From assembly GCA_910578555.1 (NCBI GenBank), contig CAJTPS010000004.1, positions 62,001-126,000 of the forward strand: a DNA stretch of 64,000 bases. Reading direction: 5' to 3'. The stretch is from an uncultured Lachnospiraceae bacterium (GTDB taxonomy: Bacteria; Bacillota; Clostridia; Lachnospirales; Lachnospiraceae). The notes under the pieces were generated by a model. It worked only from the letters and a program-made list of their open reading frames with translations. It did not search any database and was not told the DNA's origin. Made by a program: the position numbers and the translations under genes. Below, in pieces: positions 8,696 to 16,851 of this stretch (the stretch's first letter is position 1; each line of letters opens with the position of its first letter).

Positions 8696-9732
8696 GTCTT
8701 GTCCTCTCCGTCGTCTTCTTTCCAGACAAAGGTATCTATGATATAACGCGGTCTGTGTTTTGCCTCCATATAGATTTTGCCCACATATTCTCCGATGATT
8801 CCCAGCGATAAAAGCGTCACGCCGCCGATCAGCAGGGTAACGATCATCGTCGTCGTGTAACCGGGCACATTGTTGCCCCGCACCCAGTCCACCAGGCTGA
8901 TTATACTCATGATGAAGCTGAAAATGAATACAATAAAGCCGAGGGCGCTGATCATTCTGAGCGGTCTGGTGCTCATGGACGTAATGCCGTCCGTCGCCAG
9001 CGTTACCATCTTGCTCAGCGTATACTTGGAATGTCCCGCTTCCCTCGCTTTCACGTCAAAATAGACCACATCGGAAGGAAATCCCATAGTCGGGATCAGC
9101 CCGCGCAGAAACAGATTCGTCTCCTTGTATTCCGCCAGCGCGTCCAGCGCCTTTTTGGACATTAACCTGTAATCCGCGTGATTCGTGATCACTTTACTGC
9201 CCAGCAGGTGCATCAGATTATAGTACAGTGTCGCAGTACCCTTCTTGAAGATACCGTCAGAATGTCTGTCATTGCGCACACCATACACTACTTCGCTCCC
9301 CGCCATATATTTTTCCAGAAACTGATCCAGCGCCTCGATATCCTGCTGTAAGTCCGCATCGATCGTCACCACCGCGTCGGCATATGCCCGCGCAGTCATC
9401 ATCCCCGCCAGAATCGCGCTCTGATGCCCGTAATTGCCCGCCAGGCTGATCACCGAAAACAAGGAATCCTGTGCGGCGATTCCGTGCAGCAGCCGCAGCG
9501 TATCGTCCTTACTGCCGTCATTGACGAACATGACCTTACTGCCCGTCTTAATCCGTCCTGCCTGTGCCAGCCGGCGCAGCTTATCCCCGAGTACCCGTGC
9601 GGATTTCTCAATTACCTCTTCCTCGTTATAGCACGGTACAACCAGGTACAAGACCGGAATGTTTCTTCCTTCTTTTTGTACGCCCGCACTTTCCTGTGTT
9701 CTCTTTTTTTCCTCTGTTCTTCCTGTTTCCAT
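8689..9732 (-). CDS. GtrB-like family 2 glycosyltransferase (undecaprenyl-phosphate sugar transferase)
   Basis: VPCYNEEEVIEKS, the metal-binding TIDADLQQD and a long GT-A domain are followed by two transmembrane helices (about residues 250-310) and a basic tail ending in KHRPRYIID. This is the architecture of GtrB and ArnC-like enzymes, which make undecaprenyl-phosphate sugars on the cytoplasmic face. I placed the start at the ATG at 9732; the frame is open further upstream to 9822 but would run into the epimerase gene, and the Shine-Dalgarno evidence is weak for both. UDP-glucuronate and UDP-galacturonate made by the two genes upstream are attractive but unproven donors. Confidence 0.85.
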   Translation of the reverse strand: METGRTEEKKRTQESAGVQKEGRNIPVLYLVVPCYNEEEVIEKSARVLGDKLRRLAQAGRIKTGSKVMFVNDGSKDDTLRLLHGIAAQDSLFSVISLAGNYGHQSAILAGMMTARAYADAVVTIDADLQQDIEALDQFLEKYMAGSEVVYGVRNDRHSDGIFKKGTATLYYNLMHLLGSKVITNHADYRLMSKKALDALAEYKETNLFLRGLIPTMGFPSDVVYFDVKAREAGHSKYTLSKMVTLATDGITSMSTRPLRMISALGFIVFIFSFIMSIISLVDWVRGNNVPGYTTTMIVTLLIGGVTLLSLGIIGEYVGKIYMEAKHRPRYIIDTFVWKEDDGEDKTC

Positions 9733-9787
9733 ACCCTTATTACGCCCCTCTGTTCCTGTCAGTGCGGTCTTTGTCAGCGATGCCTGT

Positions 9788-10783
9788 CTACACTTTATAA
9801 TATCCCCGATACCACTCCACAAATTTGCCGAGTCCTTCTTCTATCGAAGTGTCCGGTTTGAAATCATAATCCCGCATCAGATCGGTGACGTCCGCATAGG
9901 TCTGATAAACATCTCCAGGCTGCATCGGCAGGAACTCCTTCACTGCCGTTGTGCAAAGACACCTCTCCAGCGTCTCTATATAGTCCATCAGCTTCTCCGG
10001 TTTATTGTTACCGATATTGTAGACCTTATAGCTTACGCCCTGTTCATTCGCCGCCGGCGGATTACAGAGCATGTTCTCCACACCCCTCACAATATCGTCA
10101 ATATAGGTGAAATCCCTGTACATATCGCCGTTATTATAGATCTGGATCGGCTCGCCGGCCAGAATCTTCTGCGTGAATTTGTAATACGCCATGTCCGGTC
10201 TGCCATACGGTCCGTAGACCGTAAAGAAACGCAGTCCCGTCACCGGGATATGATATAATTTGCTGTAAGCGTGCGCCATCAGCTCATTGGATTTCTTCGT
10301 CGCCGCATACAGACTCACCGGACTGTCCACTTTATCTTCCGTGGAAAAAGGAACCTTTTCATTGCCGCCGTAGACGGAACTGGAAGAAGCATAGACCAGA
10401 TGTTCCACCGGAAAATACCGGCATCCCTCCAGAATATGAAAAAATCCCATCATGTTAGACTGCATGTAGGCATCCGGATTATCGATGCTGTAGCGCACGC
10501 CTGCCTGCGCCCCCAGATTCACCACCACCTGCGGCGCGTATTCCTGAAACAGGCAAAGCACATCACTCTTATCGCCCAGATCTCCCTTAATAAACGTATA
10601 GTTGTCATGCTGGCTGAGAATCGCCAGCCTGTCCTTCTTCAGCTGCACATCGTAATAATCATTGAGATTATCGAAGCCGATCACCCGCGCGCCTTTTTCC
10701 AAAAGGCTCTTAGACAGGTGAAATCCGATAAAGCCGGCTCCTCCCGTAATTAAATATGTTTTCTTGATATCTAAGGACTTCAT
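9788..10783 (-). CDS. UDP-glucuronate 4-epimerase-like NAD-dependent sugar epimerase
   Basis: This extended short-chain dehydrogenase has the NAD-binding GGAGFIG near residue 14, SSSSVYG, and the catalytic Tyr-x-x-x-Lys in SLYAATKKSNE. The stretches AQAGVRYSIDNPDAY and FFTVYGPYGRPDMAYYKF are characteristic of UDP-glucuronate 4-epimerases such as LpsL and Cap1J, which give UDP-galacturonate. Length (331 residues) is normal. GGAGG precedes the ATG at 10783 closely. The gene sits 64 bases downstream of ugd, whose product is UDP-glucuronate, so the two steps probably run in sequence. Confidence 0.9.
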   Translation of the reverse strand: MKSLDIKKTYLITGGAGFIGFHLSKSLLEKGARVIGFDNLNDYYDVQLKKDRLAILSQHDNYTFIKGDLGDKSDVLCLFQEYAPQVVVNLGAQAGVRYSIDNPDAYMQSNMMGFFHILEGCRYFPVEHLVYASSSSVYGGNEKVPFSTEDKVDSPVSLYAATKKSNELMAHAYSKLYHIPVTGLRFFTVYGPYGRPDMAYYKFTQKILAGEPIQIYNNGDMYRDFTYIDDIVRGVENMLCNPPAANEQGVSYKVYNIGNNKPEKLMDYIETLERCLCTTAVKEFLPMQPGDVYQTYADVTDLMRDYDFKPDTSIEEGLGKFVEWYRGYYKV

Positions 10784-10847
10784 CGCTCCTCCATTTCATG
10801 AAATCTATGCCTCTTGTCCCGCCCGCAGGGCATATGGACATTTACCG

Positions 10848-12158
10848 TTACCGACCGATGCTGTAGTACTCTACACCTGCGTTCTTCATAGTTTCCAGAT
10901 TATACAGGTTACGTCCATCGTATACAAGCGGAATCTGCATCTGCGCTTTAAAGGTTTCCGGTGCAATTGTCCGAATCGTCTCCCACTCCGTAAAGATAAA
11001 GCAGATATTCGCACCCTTTAACGCTTCTTCCGGCGTGGACACATACTGCACCGTTCCCTTTCCGTTCTTCCCCTCGGGGTATTTCGCTCTGAAATGATCT
11101 GTGGCGACCGGATCGTAAGCGTAGATATTCGCCCCGCCCTCTAAGAGAAGCGGTACATTATCCAGTGAAGGCGCCTCCCGCAGATCATCGGTTCCCGCCT
11201 TGAAAGCCAGTCCCAGAACCGCAACCTTCAGATCCTGAAACGTGATCATCCTGTTACTTGCCTTATGGAACAGTTTCGTCTTCTGCTCCTCGTTTACATC
11301 TACCGCCGCCTCCACAGTACGCAGCGTATATCCGTGCTGTCTGGCAAGGTACTTCAATGCTTTGGTGTCTTTCGGGAAACAGCTTCCGCCGTATCCCACT
11401 CCCGCATTCAGGAACCGGGAGCCGATCCTGGTATCATAGCTCATACCTCTTGCCACTGCGTCGATATCCGCGCCCACAAGCTCACACAGATTGGCAATAT
11501 CGTTCATGTACGAGATCTTGAGTGCCAGGAAATCATTGCAGGCGTACTTGATCATCTCCGCCGAACGCCTGTCCACGGATACGATCGGGAGTCCAAAAGG
11601 CTCATAGATCTGCTTGAGTATCGCCTCCGCCTCTTTGCTCTGCGTTCCGATGATGATTCTTGCCGCGTGCAGCGTATCGTGTACTGCGGAGCCCTGTGCC
11701 AGAAATTCCGGATTGGACGCCACTTCGATCTTCACGTCCCTGGTCAGGAAATCTCTGATAAACTGCTCCACTTTATCATTTGTCCCCACCGGAACGGTGG
11801 ACTTCACAACTACGAGACAGTCCCGTTCCACCGATTCCGCAATCTGCCTGGACACTGTCGCAATATAGCTCAGATTCGCGGAACCGTCCGGCTGCTCCGG
11901 CGTTCCCACACCGATAAAGATCGCATCCACATCCCTGTAAGCGTTCCGGTAATCGGTCGTATAATGCAGTCTGCCCGTCGCATTATTCTTCCGCATCAGT
12001 TCTTCCAGTCCCTCTTCAAAGATCGGTGAGACACCGGAAGCCATCAGTTCCACTTTCTTCTCATCCACGTCCACACAAGTGACGTCATGTCCCTTTTCCG
12101 CAAAGCAAACGCCCGCAACAAGCCCTACATATCCTGTTCCCGCAACCGCTATTTTCAT
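10848..12158 (-). CDS. ugd: UDP-glucose 6-dehydrogenase
   Basis: The 436-residue enzyme oxidises UDP-glucose to UDP-glucuronate with two NAD+. The N-terminus has the NAD-binding AGTGYVGLVAG; the catalytic cysteine lies in GYGGSCFPKDTKAL, and the C-terminal domain has the expected GLAFKAGTDDLREAPS. The start at 12158 follows GGAG six bases upstream. It is the first gene of the minus-strand set ugd, 4-epimerase, GtrB-like GT2, LIC_10190-like protein and YdjC, and is preceded by an unusual palindrome-rich stretch that probably contains its leader or promoter. Symbol is assigned by reaction; TuaD and RkpK are synonyms in other species. Confidence 0.96.
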   Translation of the reverse strand: MKIAVAGTGYVGLVAGVCFAEKGHDVTCVDVDEKKVELMASGVSPIFEEGLEELMRKNNATGRLHYTTDYRNAYRDVDAIFIGVGTPEQPDGSANLSYIATVSRQIAESVERDCLVVVKSTVPVGTNDKVEQFIRDFLTRDVKIEVASNPEFLAQGSAVHDTLHAARIIIGTQSKEAEAILKQIYEPFGLPIVSVDRRSAEMIKYACNDFLALKISYMNDIANLCELVGADIDAVARGMSYDTRIGSRFLNAGVGYGGSCFPKDTKALKYLARQHGYTLRTVEAAVDVNEEQKTKLFHKASNRMITFQDLKVAVLGLAFKAGTDDLREAPSLDNVPLLLEGGANIYAYDPVATDHFRAKYPEGKNGKGTVQYVSTPEEALKGANICFIFTEWETIRTIAPETFKAQMQIPLVYDGRNLYNLETMKNAGVEYYSIGR

Positions 12159-12409
12159 GATTCACTCCATTTCAGCGCTGCTTTCTGCGCATGAACGAGT
12201 TTGTGGCAAGCAACGCGAAGACACAAATCTCGCGATTGAAAATTTTAATTTTCAATCTTTTCTCCATGCCGGAGCAATTTTTGCGGAGGCCGCGAACCAG
12301 ATTTCAAATCTGGCTCTGCGATTTCGAGCTTGTGGCTCCGACACAAGCCCGTGATGATAAAATCAGCACATCAGTGTGATTTTTCAATCATTTCTCCTGT
12401 CCTCTTCTG
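12159..12409. repeat. Palindrome-rich intergenic element between the GT8 gene and ugd
   Basis: The 251-base gap contains no credible gene. It is packed with inverted repeats: TTTGTG/CACAAA at 12200-12227, a 24-base palindrome at 12234-12257 (arms GATTGAAAATT and AATTTTCAATC), CCAGATTT/AAATCTGG at 12297-12313, CTTGTG/CACAAG at 12329-12347, and AAAATCA/TGATTTT enclosing CAC/GTG at 12359-12383. CGGAGC near 12270 and GCTCCG near 12335 could also pair over a longer distance. The regular nesting suggests a structured RNA leader or a small mobile repeat. It may also end transcription of the phosphonate operon, but no run of T residues follows a strong stem. Confidence 0.55.
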
Positions 12410-13369
12410 TTATAATTTCTCCCGGCTGATCAGCTTTCTGATCTTACGTACGCCTCTCTCCAACAGCGTCGGTCCGTGATACTTCATCGCCTTCTCTTTA
12501 TCAAATAAGTCTCTCAGATCCGGCTGACTGTCCACATACTCCCACCATAATGCGCCGAGATTTGAGTCATAACGCTTCCACGGTTTATCACCTGCATAGT
12601 GCAGAATCACGGGATGCGCTATCGCCTCTTCACATTCCTGTCCCGTAAAAATACCTTCGCTGACAAATCTGTCATAGTCCTGCGCTTCCAGATAAGTAAG
12701 CCGGTTGTATCGCGGCGGCAGATACCGTATCGCGCCCTGACAGGTAATGTTCAGAATATCCTGATCCTGATAATACAGCTTCTCCCTCGCCCACCGGCTC
12801 CACTGCGTTTCCAGATTGCGGCTGCGTATCTCCTGCAGATTCATAAGCGCCACACCGGCATTGATATATCGTCCCCGCATTGCCTCCAGATGTTTCCAGT
12901 AGGGTCTGCCGCTGTTCCACTCCCACTTGTCGGAAAGGTTCACCGATCCTTTCACCGCCGCCAGCACACAGTCCGACATATCTGTCTGCCATAATTCCAG
13001 CAAATGCCCCAGAAAAAACACATCCACGTCCGCGTAGATTATCCTGTCCGCCTCCGGCAGTAATCTGTGCAGTATAAGGCGCAGATAGGTACCCGTTGAT
13101 ATCCCTCTGACCTCGTAGGCATCCTCATACAGATTCTCTACTGCCTTCACAGTCAGAAGAGACTGCGGATCTCTCTTCCGGACGATCTGTTCAAGAGGCG
13201 TTTCCACATAAGCTGCATCTTTGGTACATACACAGTATATATGGTAATGTATCCGGTCTGTCACCCCGTGGTCCAGAAGAGACGCAACCGTCACCTTCAC
13301 CTGTTCGGTCAGGTTGCCGTCGAAGCAGAATGCAATATTGATATTGTCATTGTTTCTTTTATCTTGCAT
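12410..13369 (-). CDS. Family 8 glycosyltransferase
   Basis: INIAFCFDGNLTEQVKVTVAS at the N-terminus and the YADVDVFFLG DxD motif near the centre mark a GT8 retaining glycosyltransferase, the family of lipopolysaccharide galactosyl- and glucosyltransferases; HYAGDKPW near the C-terminus is also typical. I placed the start at the ATG at 13369, with AGGA six bases upstream inside the end of the preceding gene; the long upstream extension of the frame is basic and unlike the family. It overlaps the LTA-synthase-like gene by 11 bases and is the last gene of the phosphonate operon, so it may build the glycan that receives the phosphonate. The sugar is unknown. Confidence 0.88.
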   Translation of the reverse strand: MQDKRNNDNINIAFCFDGNLTEQVKVTVASLLDHGVTDRIHYHIYCVCTKDAAYVETPLEQIVRKRDPQSLLTVKAVENLYEDAYEVRGISTGTYLRLILHRLLPEADRIIYADVDVFFLGHLLELWQTDMSDCVLAAVKGSVNLSDKWEWNSGRPYWKHLEAMRGRYINAGVALMNLQEIRSRNLETQWSRWAREKLYYQDQDILNITCQGAIRYLPPRYNRLTYLEAQDYDRFVSEGIFTGQECEEAIAHPVILHYAGDKPWKRYDSNLGALWWEYVDSQPDLRDLFDKEKAMKYHGPTLLERGVRKIRKLISREKL

Positions 13370-15041
13370 ACACATTTCCTGTCTGATACATAGCATTCGC
13401 GTCATCCGCCCGTCCCGGCTGCATGTATTCCATGATATAATCCTCCTCCGAATGCTCGTAGAAAAGGTATCTTCTCTCTCTCTGATCTCCGCTCTTCCAG
13501 TCGAAGATCTGATCGCTTTTCGCACCGTTCATCAGTCTCACATATGCTTCCTGCAGATCCATATAAGAAACCGGCGCATCCGACGTTTCAAAACCATGTT
13601 TTTCCTTTTTACCCTTTACGAAGAAAATGGGGTTCTGCTGTTCAAAATAATCCCCCCAGCCATAACCATGATCGGCCATGACAATAATTGCAGAATTATC
13701 GTATACGCCCGCTTCTTTCAATTTATTTATATATTCTCTCGTAATCGTCAGGGACGCCTTGATATTATCTTCGTAAGAGCCGTTCTCCGGCTTGATCTCC
13801 TCTACCTTCTCATTGTATATAAAAGGCGCATGCCCGCCCTCGATATGCATAAATCTGAAACAGTTGTCCTCCGTGTAGCTGACCTCTTCATGCAGGATCT
13901 TATCATAAAAAACGCTGTTTGACATAGTGAACATCTCTTCCCCTTCCGGCGGAATCTTAGTCGTATTAAAATCCTTGAGATTCACAAATGTATGCGATTT
14001 CAGACAATATGGCGCATATTTAAACCCTACAAGCTGAATCTGCCATTTCAAAAACATCGGTTTATTATTAATGCCTCTCTTACCGGGAAGTATGTTCCCA
14101 AACCGGTTCTTTCCGCCGTCGTTCGACAGGAGTTCCGCCTCATACAGACCTATGCGCCATCCCTCCTCCTCCAGCGTTGCAAACAAGGGAGATTCCGCGT
14201 ATGCCTGCGCTTCGTATTCCCTGAACACAGTCTCGTTCTGATACCATTTTCCCGATAACATATAAGGGATCGCATGTCTGGTTGCCGGATAAGCCCCGAG
14301 CATGTTCTGAAAATAAGTAAAATCTGTGAAAATATCCTGATACTCAGGGTTTTCCTCAAGAATCGCATTCATATTCCGGGCATCCACAGCGTCTAACACC
14401 AAAATCAGTAAATTGTCATTCCGTGACAGCTGAAACATATTTTTGGTCGTCACGCTCAATCCGGGCTTGCGCTCAAATCCGCGGTTTGTCAGCGCAAGTG
14501 TGAGCAGTGTCACACAAAACATCAGCGTCATACAGATACCGGCTAATTTGACCATGTTTTCAAAAGTGCGGTGCTTTATCCTCCGATAAATAATAATAAC
14601 CGCAGCAGCAGCCACAACCCACAATACATAAGATTGTATATACTCCTTCTTATACAGACTCCAGTCTATCGGTTTCCCATCCAATAACGGCAGGCTGCCT
14701 GTCAACAGATTCCCCTGCACATACAGGCAGATAAAGACAATGAAGTAAACAGCAAGCCCGAACCGGTATAACGCCGCGTTCCATTTTTGCAATAATGCAA
14801 ACACCAGTATACTGATCAGGCATGATACCGCAAAAACAGGAAACATAATCGGCGCAAGAAGATACACGTCAAACCAGAATTCATCCTGATTTGTAAACAG
14901 CAGTTCTAACGGCGCATAGAGAAACAGCATAAAGCACGTCGCCACCGACAGCCATATTCCTCCCTGGATCTGTTTTATGCTATATCTTCTTGTCTTTGAT
15001 TTATCATTGTATTCTTCTTGTCTTTGTCCGGTCTCTGTCAC
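13359..15041 (-). CDS. LTA-synthase/EptA-like membrane phosphotransferase of the alkaline phosphatase superfamily
   Basis: About five transmembrane helices (residues 28-185) precede an extracytoplasmic sulfatase-fold domain. LLILVLDAVDARN (residues 211-223) gives the first metal-binding Asp, Thr254 in YPATRHAIPYMLSG is the expected nucleophile, and IIVMADHGYGWGD carries the Asp-His metal ligands. Families with this plan (LtaS, EptA, PgsL-like enzymes) move phosphoglycerol or phosphoethanolamine from a lipid to a surface acceptor. The GTG at 15041 has a G-rich site upstream and overlaps the Ppd stop codon. Its place in the phosphonate operon makes it a candidate for attaching or transferring a phospho- or phosphono-group; the actual donor is not known. 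Confidence 0.82.
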   Translation of the reverse strand: MTETGQRQEEYNDKSKTRRYSIKQIQGGIWLSVATCFMLFLYAPLELLFTNQDEFWFDVYLLAPIMFPVFAVSCLISILVFALLQKWNAALYRFGLAVYFIVFICLYVQGNLLTGSLPLLDGKPIDWSLYKKEYIQSYVLWVVAAAAVIIIYRRIKHRTFENMVKLAGICMTLMFCVTLLTLALTNRGFERKPGLSVTTKNMFQLSRNDNLLILVLDAVDARNMNAILEENPEYQDIFTDFTYFQNMLGAYPATRHAIPYMLSGKWYQNETVFREYEAQAYAESPLFATLEEEGWRIGLYEAELLSNDGGKNRFGNILPGKRGINNKPMFLKWQIQLVGFKYAPYCLKSHTFVNLKDFNTTKIPPEGEEMFTMSNSVFYDKILHEEVSYTEDNCFRFMHIEGGHAPFIYNEKVEEIKPENGSYEDNIKASLTITREYINKLKEAGVYDNSAIIVMADHGYGWGDYFEQQNPIFFVKGKKEKHGFETSDAPVSYMDLQEAYVRLMNGAKSDQIFDWKSGDQRERRYLFYEHSEEDYIMEYMQPGRADDANAMYQTGNVYAR

Positions 15042-16159
15042 TTCAGTCCCCCCATAAACCCTTCCTTATTTTCCCTTGCACTCTCCTTCGGTCTTCCGAG
15101 ATCGCTTCTGGACTCCAGTGACACCGGAACTTCCCAGAGAACCGGCCCTGTTTTCTCCGCGACCCATCCGCCGATCCGCTCAACTGCTTCCTGTGTATCC
15201 AGTTTATCTGCCTCCCGGTAACCTGATGCCAGCGCAATACGGGCAAATTCCGTCTGTCTGCATCCCGTAGGCATAGCTCCCACAGATTCATGTGCCTGAT
15301 TGTTGATAACAATATGATAGAAGTTCTCCGGCGCCTGCGCCGCAATGAACGGCAGCGCACCCATGTGCATCAATGCCGCCCCGTCTCCGTCAATACATAC
15401 AACCTTTTTATCCGGTCTGTTCCGTGCTATTCCCAGTGCAATCATGGACGCATGCCCCATGCCTCCCACCGTCATAAAGATATTATCGTGGTTTCCGTAG
15501 ATTGCATGGCTCTGTTCATACAACTCTCTTGATATTTTACCGGTGGTGGATACGATAACCGCCTCCCGCGGCAATCCTCTCAGGACAGCGGCAAGTACCG
15601 TCTCCCGTACCATCTGGCTGCCGTTCGTCCATACAAAGGGAGCTTCTTTCTCAAAAGTTCCTTTCTTGACAACCACCGCAAACTGGTCTCCCTGAGAAAG
15701 AATCTTATCCGCCTCCGACAGTATTGCATCCATTTCCTCATCCGTCGTATTCTCATCGATCACGCTGTAAGGTACCGACAGTGTCTCCAGCAAGGCGCAT
15801 GTGATCTTTCCCTGAAACACATGCTGCGGCTCGTCTTTAACCCCCGGTTCCCCGCGCCATCCCACAATAAGCAACAGCGGAATGCCATACACATCCCTGT
15901 TCGCAAGAGAAGCCAGAGGATTCACGATATTACCGATTCCTGAGTTCTGCATATATACACATGCCGGTCTGCCGCTGCCAAGATAACTTCCGATCGCAAG
16001 TCCGACCGCCGCTCCCTCGTTGGCGGTTACATAGTGCTTCAGGTTTCCCTGATATGTCTGTACACCGTCGCAGAACTGTTTTAAAGTAGAATCCGGCACG
16101 CCTGCGACCGTACTTATTCCCATTTTCTCCAACTGCTCTAACAGTCTAGATGCTTTCAT
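15038..16159 (-). CDS. ppd: Phosphonopyruvate decarboxylase
   Basis: This 373-residue thiamine-diphosphate enzyme decarboxylates phosphonopyruvate to phosphonoacetaldehyde, the step that makes the unfavourable PEP mutase reaction irreversible. Visible features: N-terminal GVPDSTLKQFCDG, the cofactor-activating Glu48 in TANEGAAVGLA, IVGWRGEPGVKDEPQH (a strong Ppd signature), and the thiamine-binding GDGAALMHMG to NN at residues 258-287. Length is normal. GGAGAG lies five bases before the ATG. The gene overlaps the nucleotidyltransferase by 14 bases and the LTA-synthase-like gene by four, so translation is probably coupled through this part of the operon. Confidence 0.96.
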   Translation of the reverse strand: MKASRLLEQLEKMGISTVAGVPDSTLKQFCDGVQTYQGNLKHYVTANEGAAVGLAIGSYLGSGRPACVYMQNSGIGNIVNPLASLANRDVYGIPLLLIVGWRGEPGVKDEPQHVFQGKITCALLETLSVPYSVIDENTTDEEMDAILSEADKILSQGDQFAVVVKKGTFEKEAPFVWTNGSQMVRETVLAAVLRGLPREAVIVSTTGKISRELYEQSHAIYGNHDNIFMTVGGMGHASMIALGIARNRPDKKVVCIDGDGAALMHMGALPFIAAQAPENFYHIVINNQAHESVGAMPTGCRQTEFARIALASGYREADKLDTQEAVERIGGWVAEKTGPVLWEVPVSLESRSDLGRPKESARENKEGFMGGLK

Positions 16160-16838
16160 TGACTCTCTCCAATTCCTCTATCGTATCGATTTCCACAATC
16201 TGTCCCTCATCCACCGGTTCTATCGTCATTTTCAGCCGGTCAAGATTGCGGTCAACCACCTCGTCCCAGAACAGATTGCCGTTTTCTTCCAAAGCATACG
16301 CTTTCTCTATCGCTTCTCTTAAGATCATTGCATCCGCCTGCTTAAAATAAGAGACACCCGCCATATTGTATAGATCTCTGCCGCCCTTGCCGATGCGGGA
16401 TATATATTCCCCCTGCCGCTCAAACACCCAGTCTTGTGAATATCCCTGCTGCATTCTCCCGTAATAGCAGGACTGTTCCAGTTTCCTGGTAAAGACAGAA
16501 GCATCCGCAACATACAGATCCGATTCGCAGATAAAGCAGTTCCCGATCCCGAGCGCCTCTCTTGCCGCATAAATGGAGGAAATATTATTCTTCGATTGGT
16601 ATTCCGGATTATGCACCAGCCGGACCTGCGGATATTTCTCACACAGAAAGCCAAACTGCCCGCCAAGATACCCTGTCACGATATAGATCTCCTCCACCGG
16701 GCGCTGCAGTAATCCCTCGATCACGGTTTCAATCATTGCCCTGCCGCGCACCTTAACCAGGGGTTTCGGTATCGAATTGGTCAGCGGTCTCATGCGGCTG
16801 CCCAGTCCGGCCGCCATCAGAATTGCAATCTCTCTCAT
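16146..16838 (-). CDS. LicC/PntC-like nucleotidyltransferase, probable 2-aminoethylphosphonate cytidylyltransferase
   Basis: The 230-residue protein has the nucleotidyltransferase signature MAAGLGSRMRPLTNSIPKPL at its N-terminus, NNISSIYAAREAL and CESDLYV, which fit the choline-phosphate and 2-aminoethylphosphonate cytidylyltransferase branch (LicC, PntC). It would couple CTP and 2-aminoethylphosphonate to CMP-aminoethylphosphonate. The ATG at 16838 has GAGGG nine bases upstream; eight codons further upstream are possible. Its position between PEP mutase and Ppd supports this substrate, but phosphocholine or phosphoethanolamine cannot be excluded. It lies 13 bases after the PEP mutase gene. 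Confidence 0.83.
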   Translation of the reverse strand: MREIAILMAAGLGSRMRPLTNSIPKPLVKVRGRAMIETVIEGLLQRPVEEIYIVTGYLGGQFGFLCEKYPQVRLVHNPEYQSKNNISSIYAAREALGIGNCFICESDLYVADASVFTRKLEQSCYYGRMQQGYSQDWVFERQGEYISRIGKGGRDLYNMAGVSYFKQADAMILREAIEKAYALEENGNLFWDEVVDRNLDRLKMTIEPVDEGQIVEIDTIEELERVNESI

Positions 16839-16851
16839 GCTCTCATACCCT

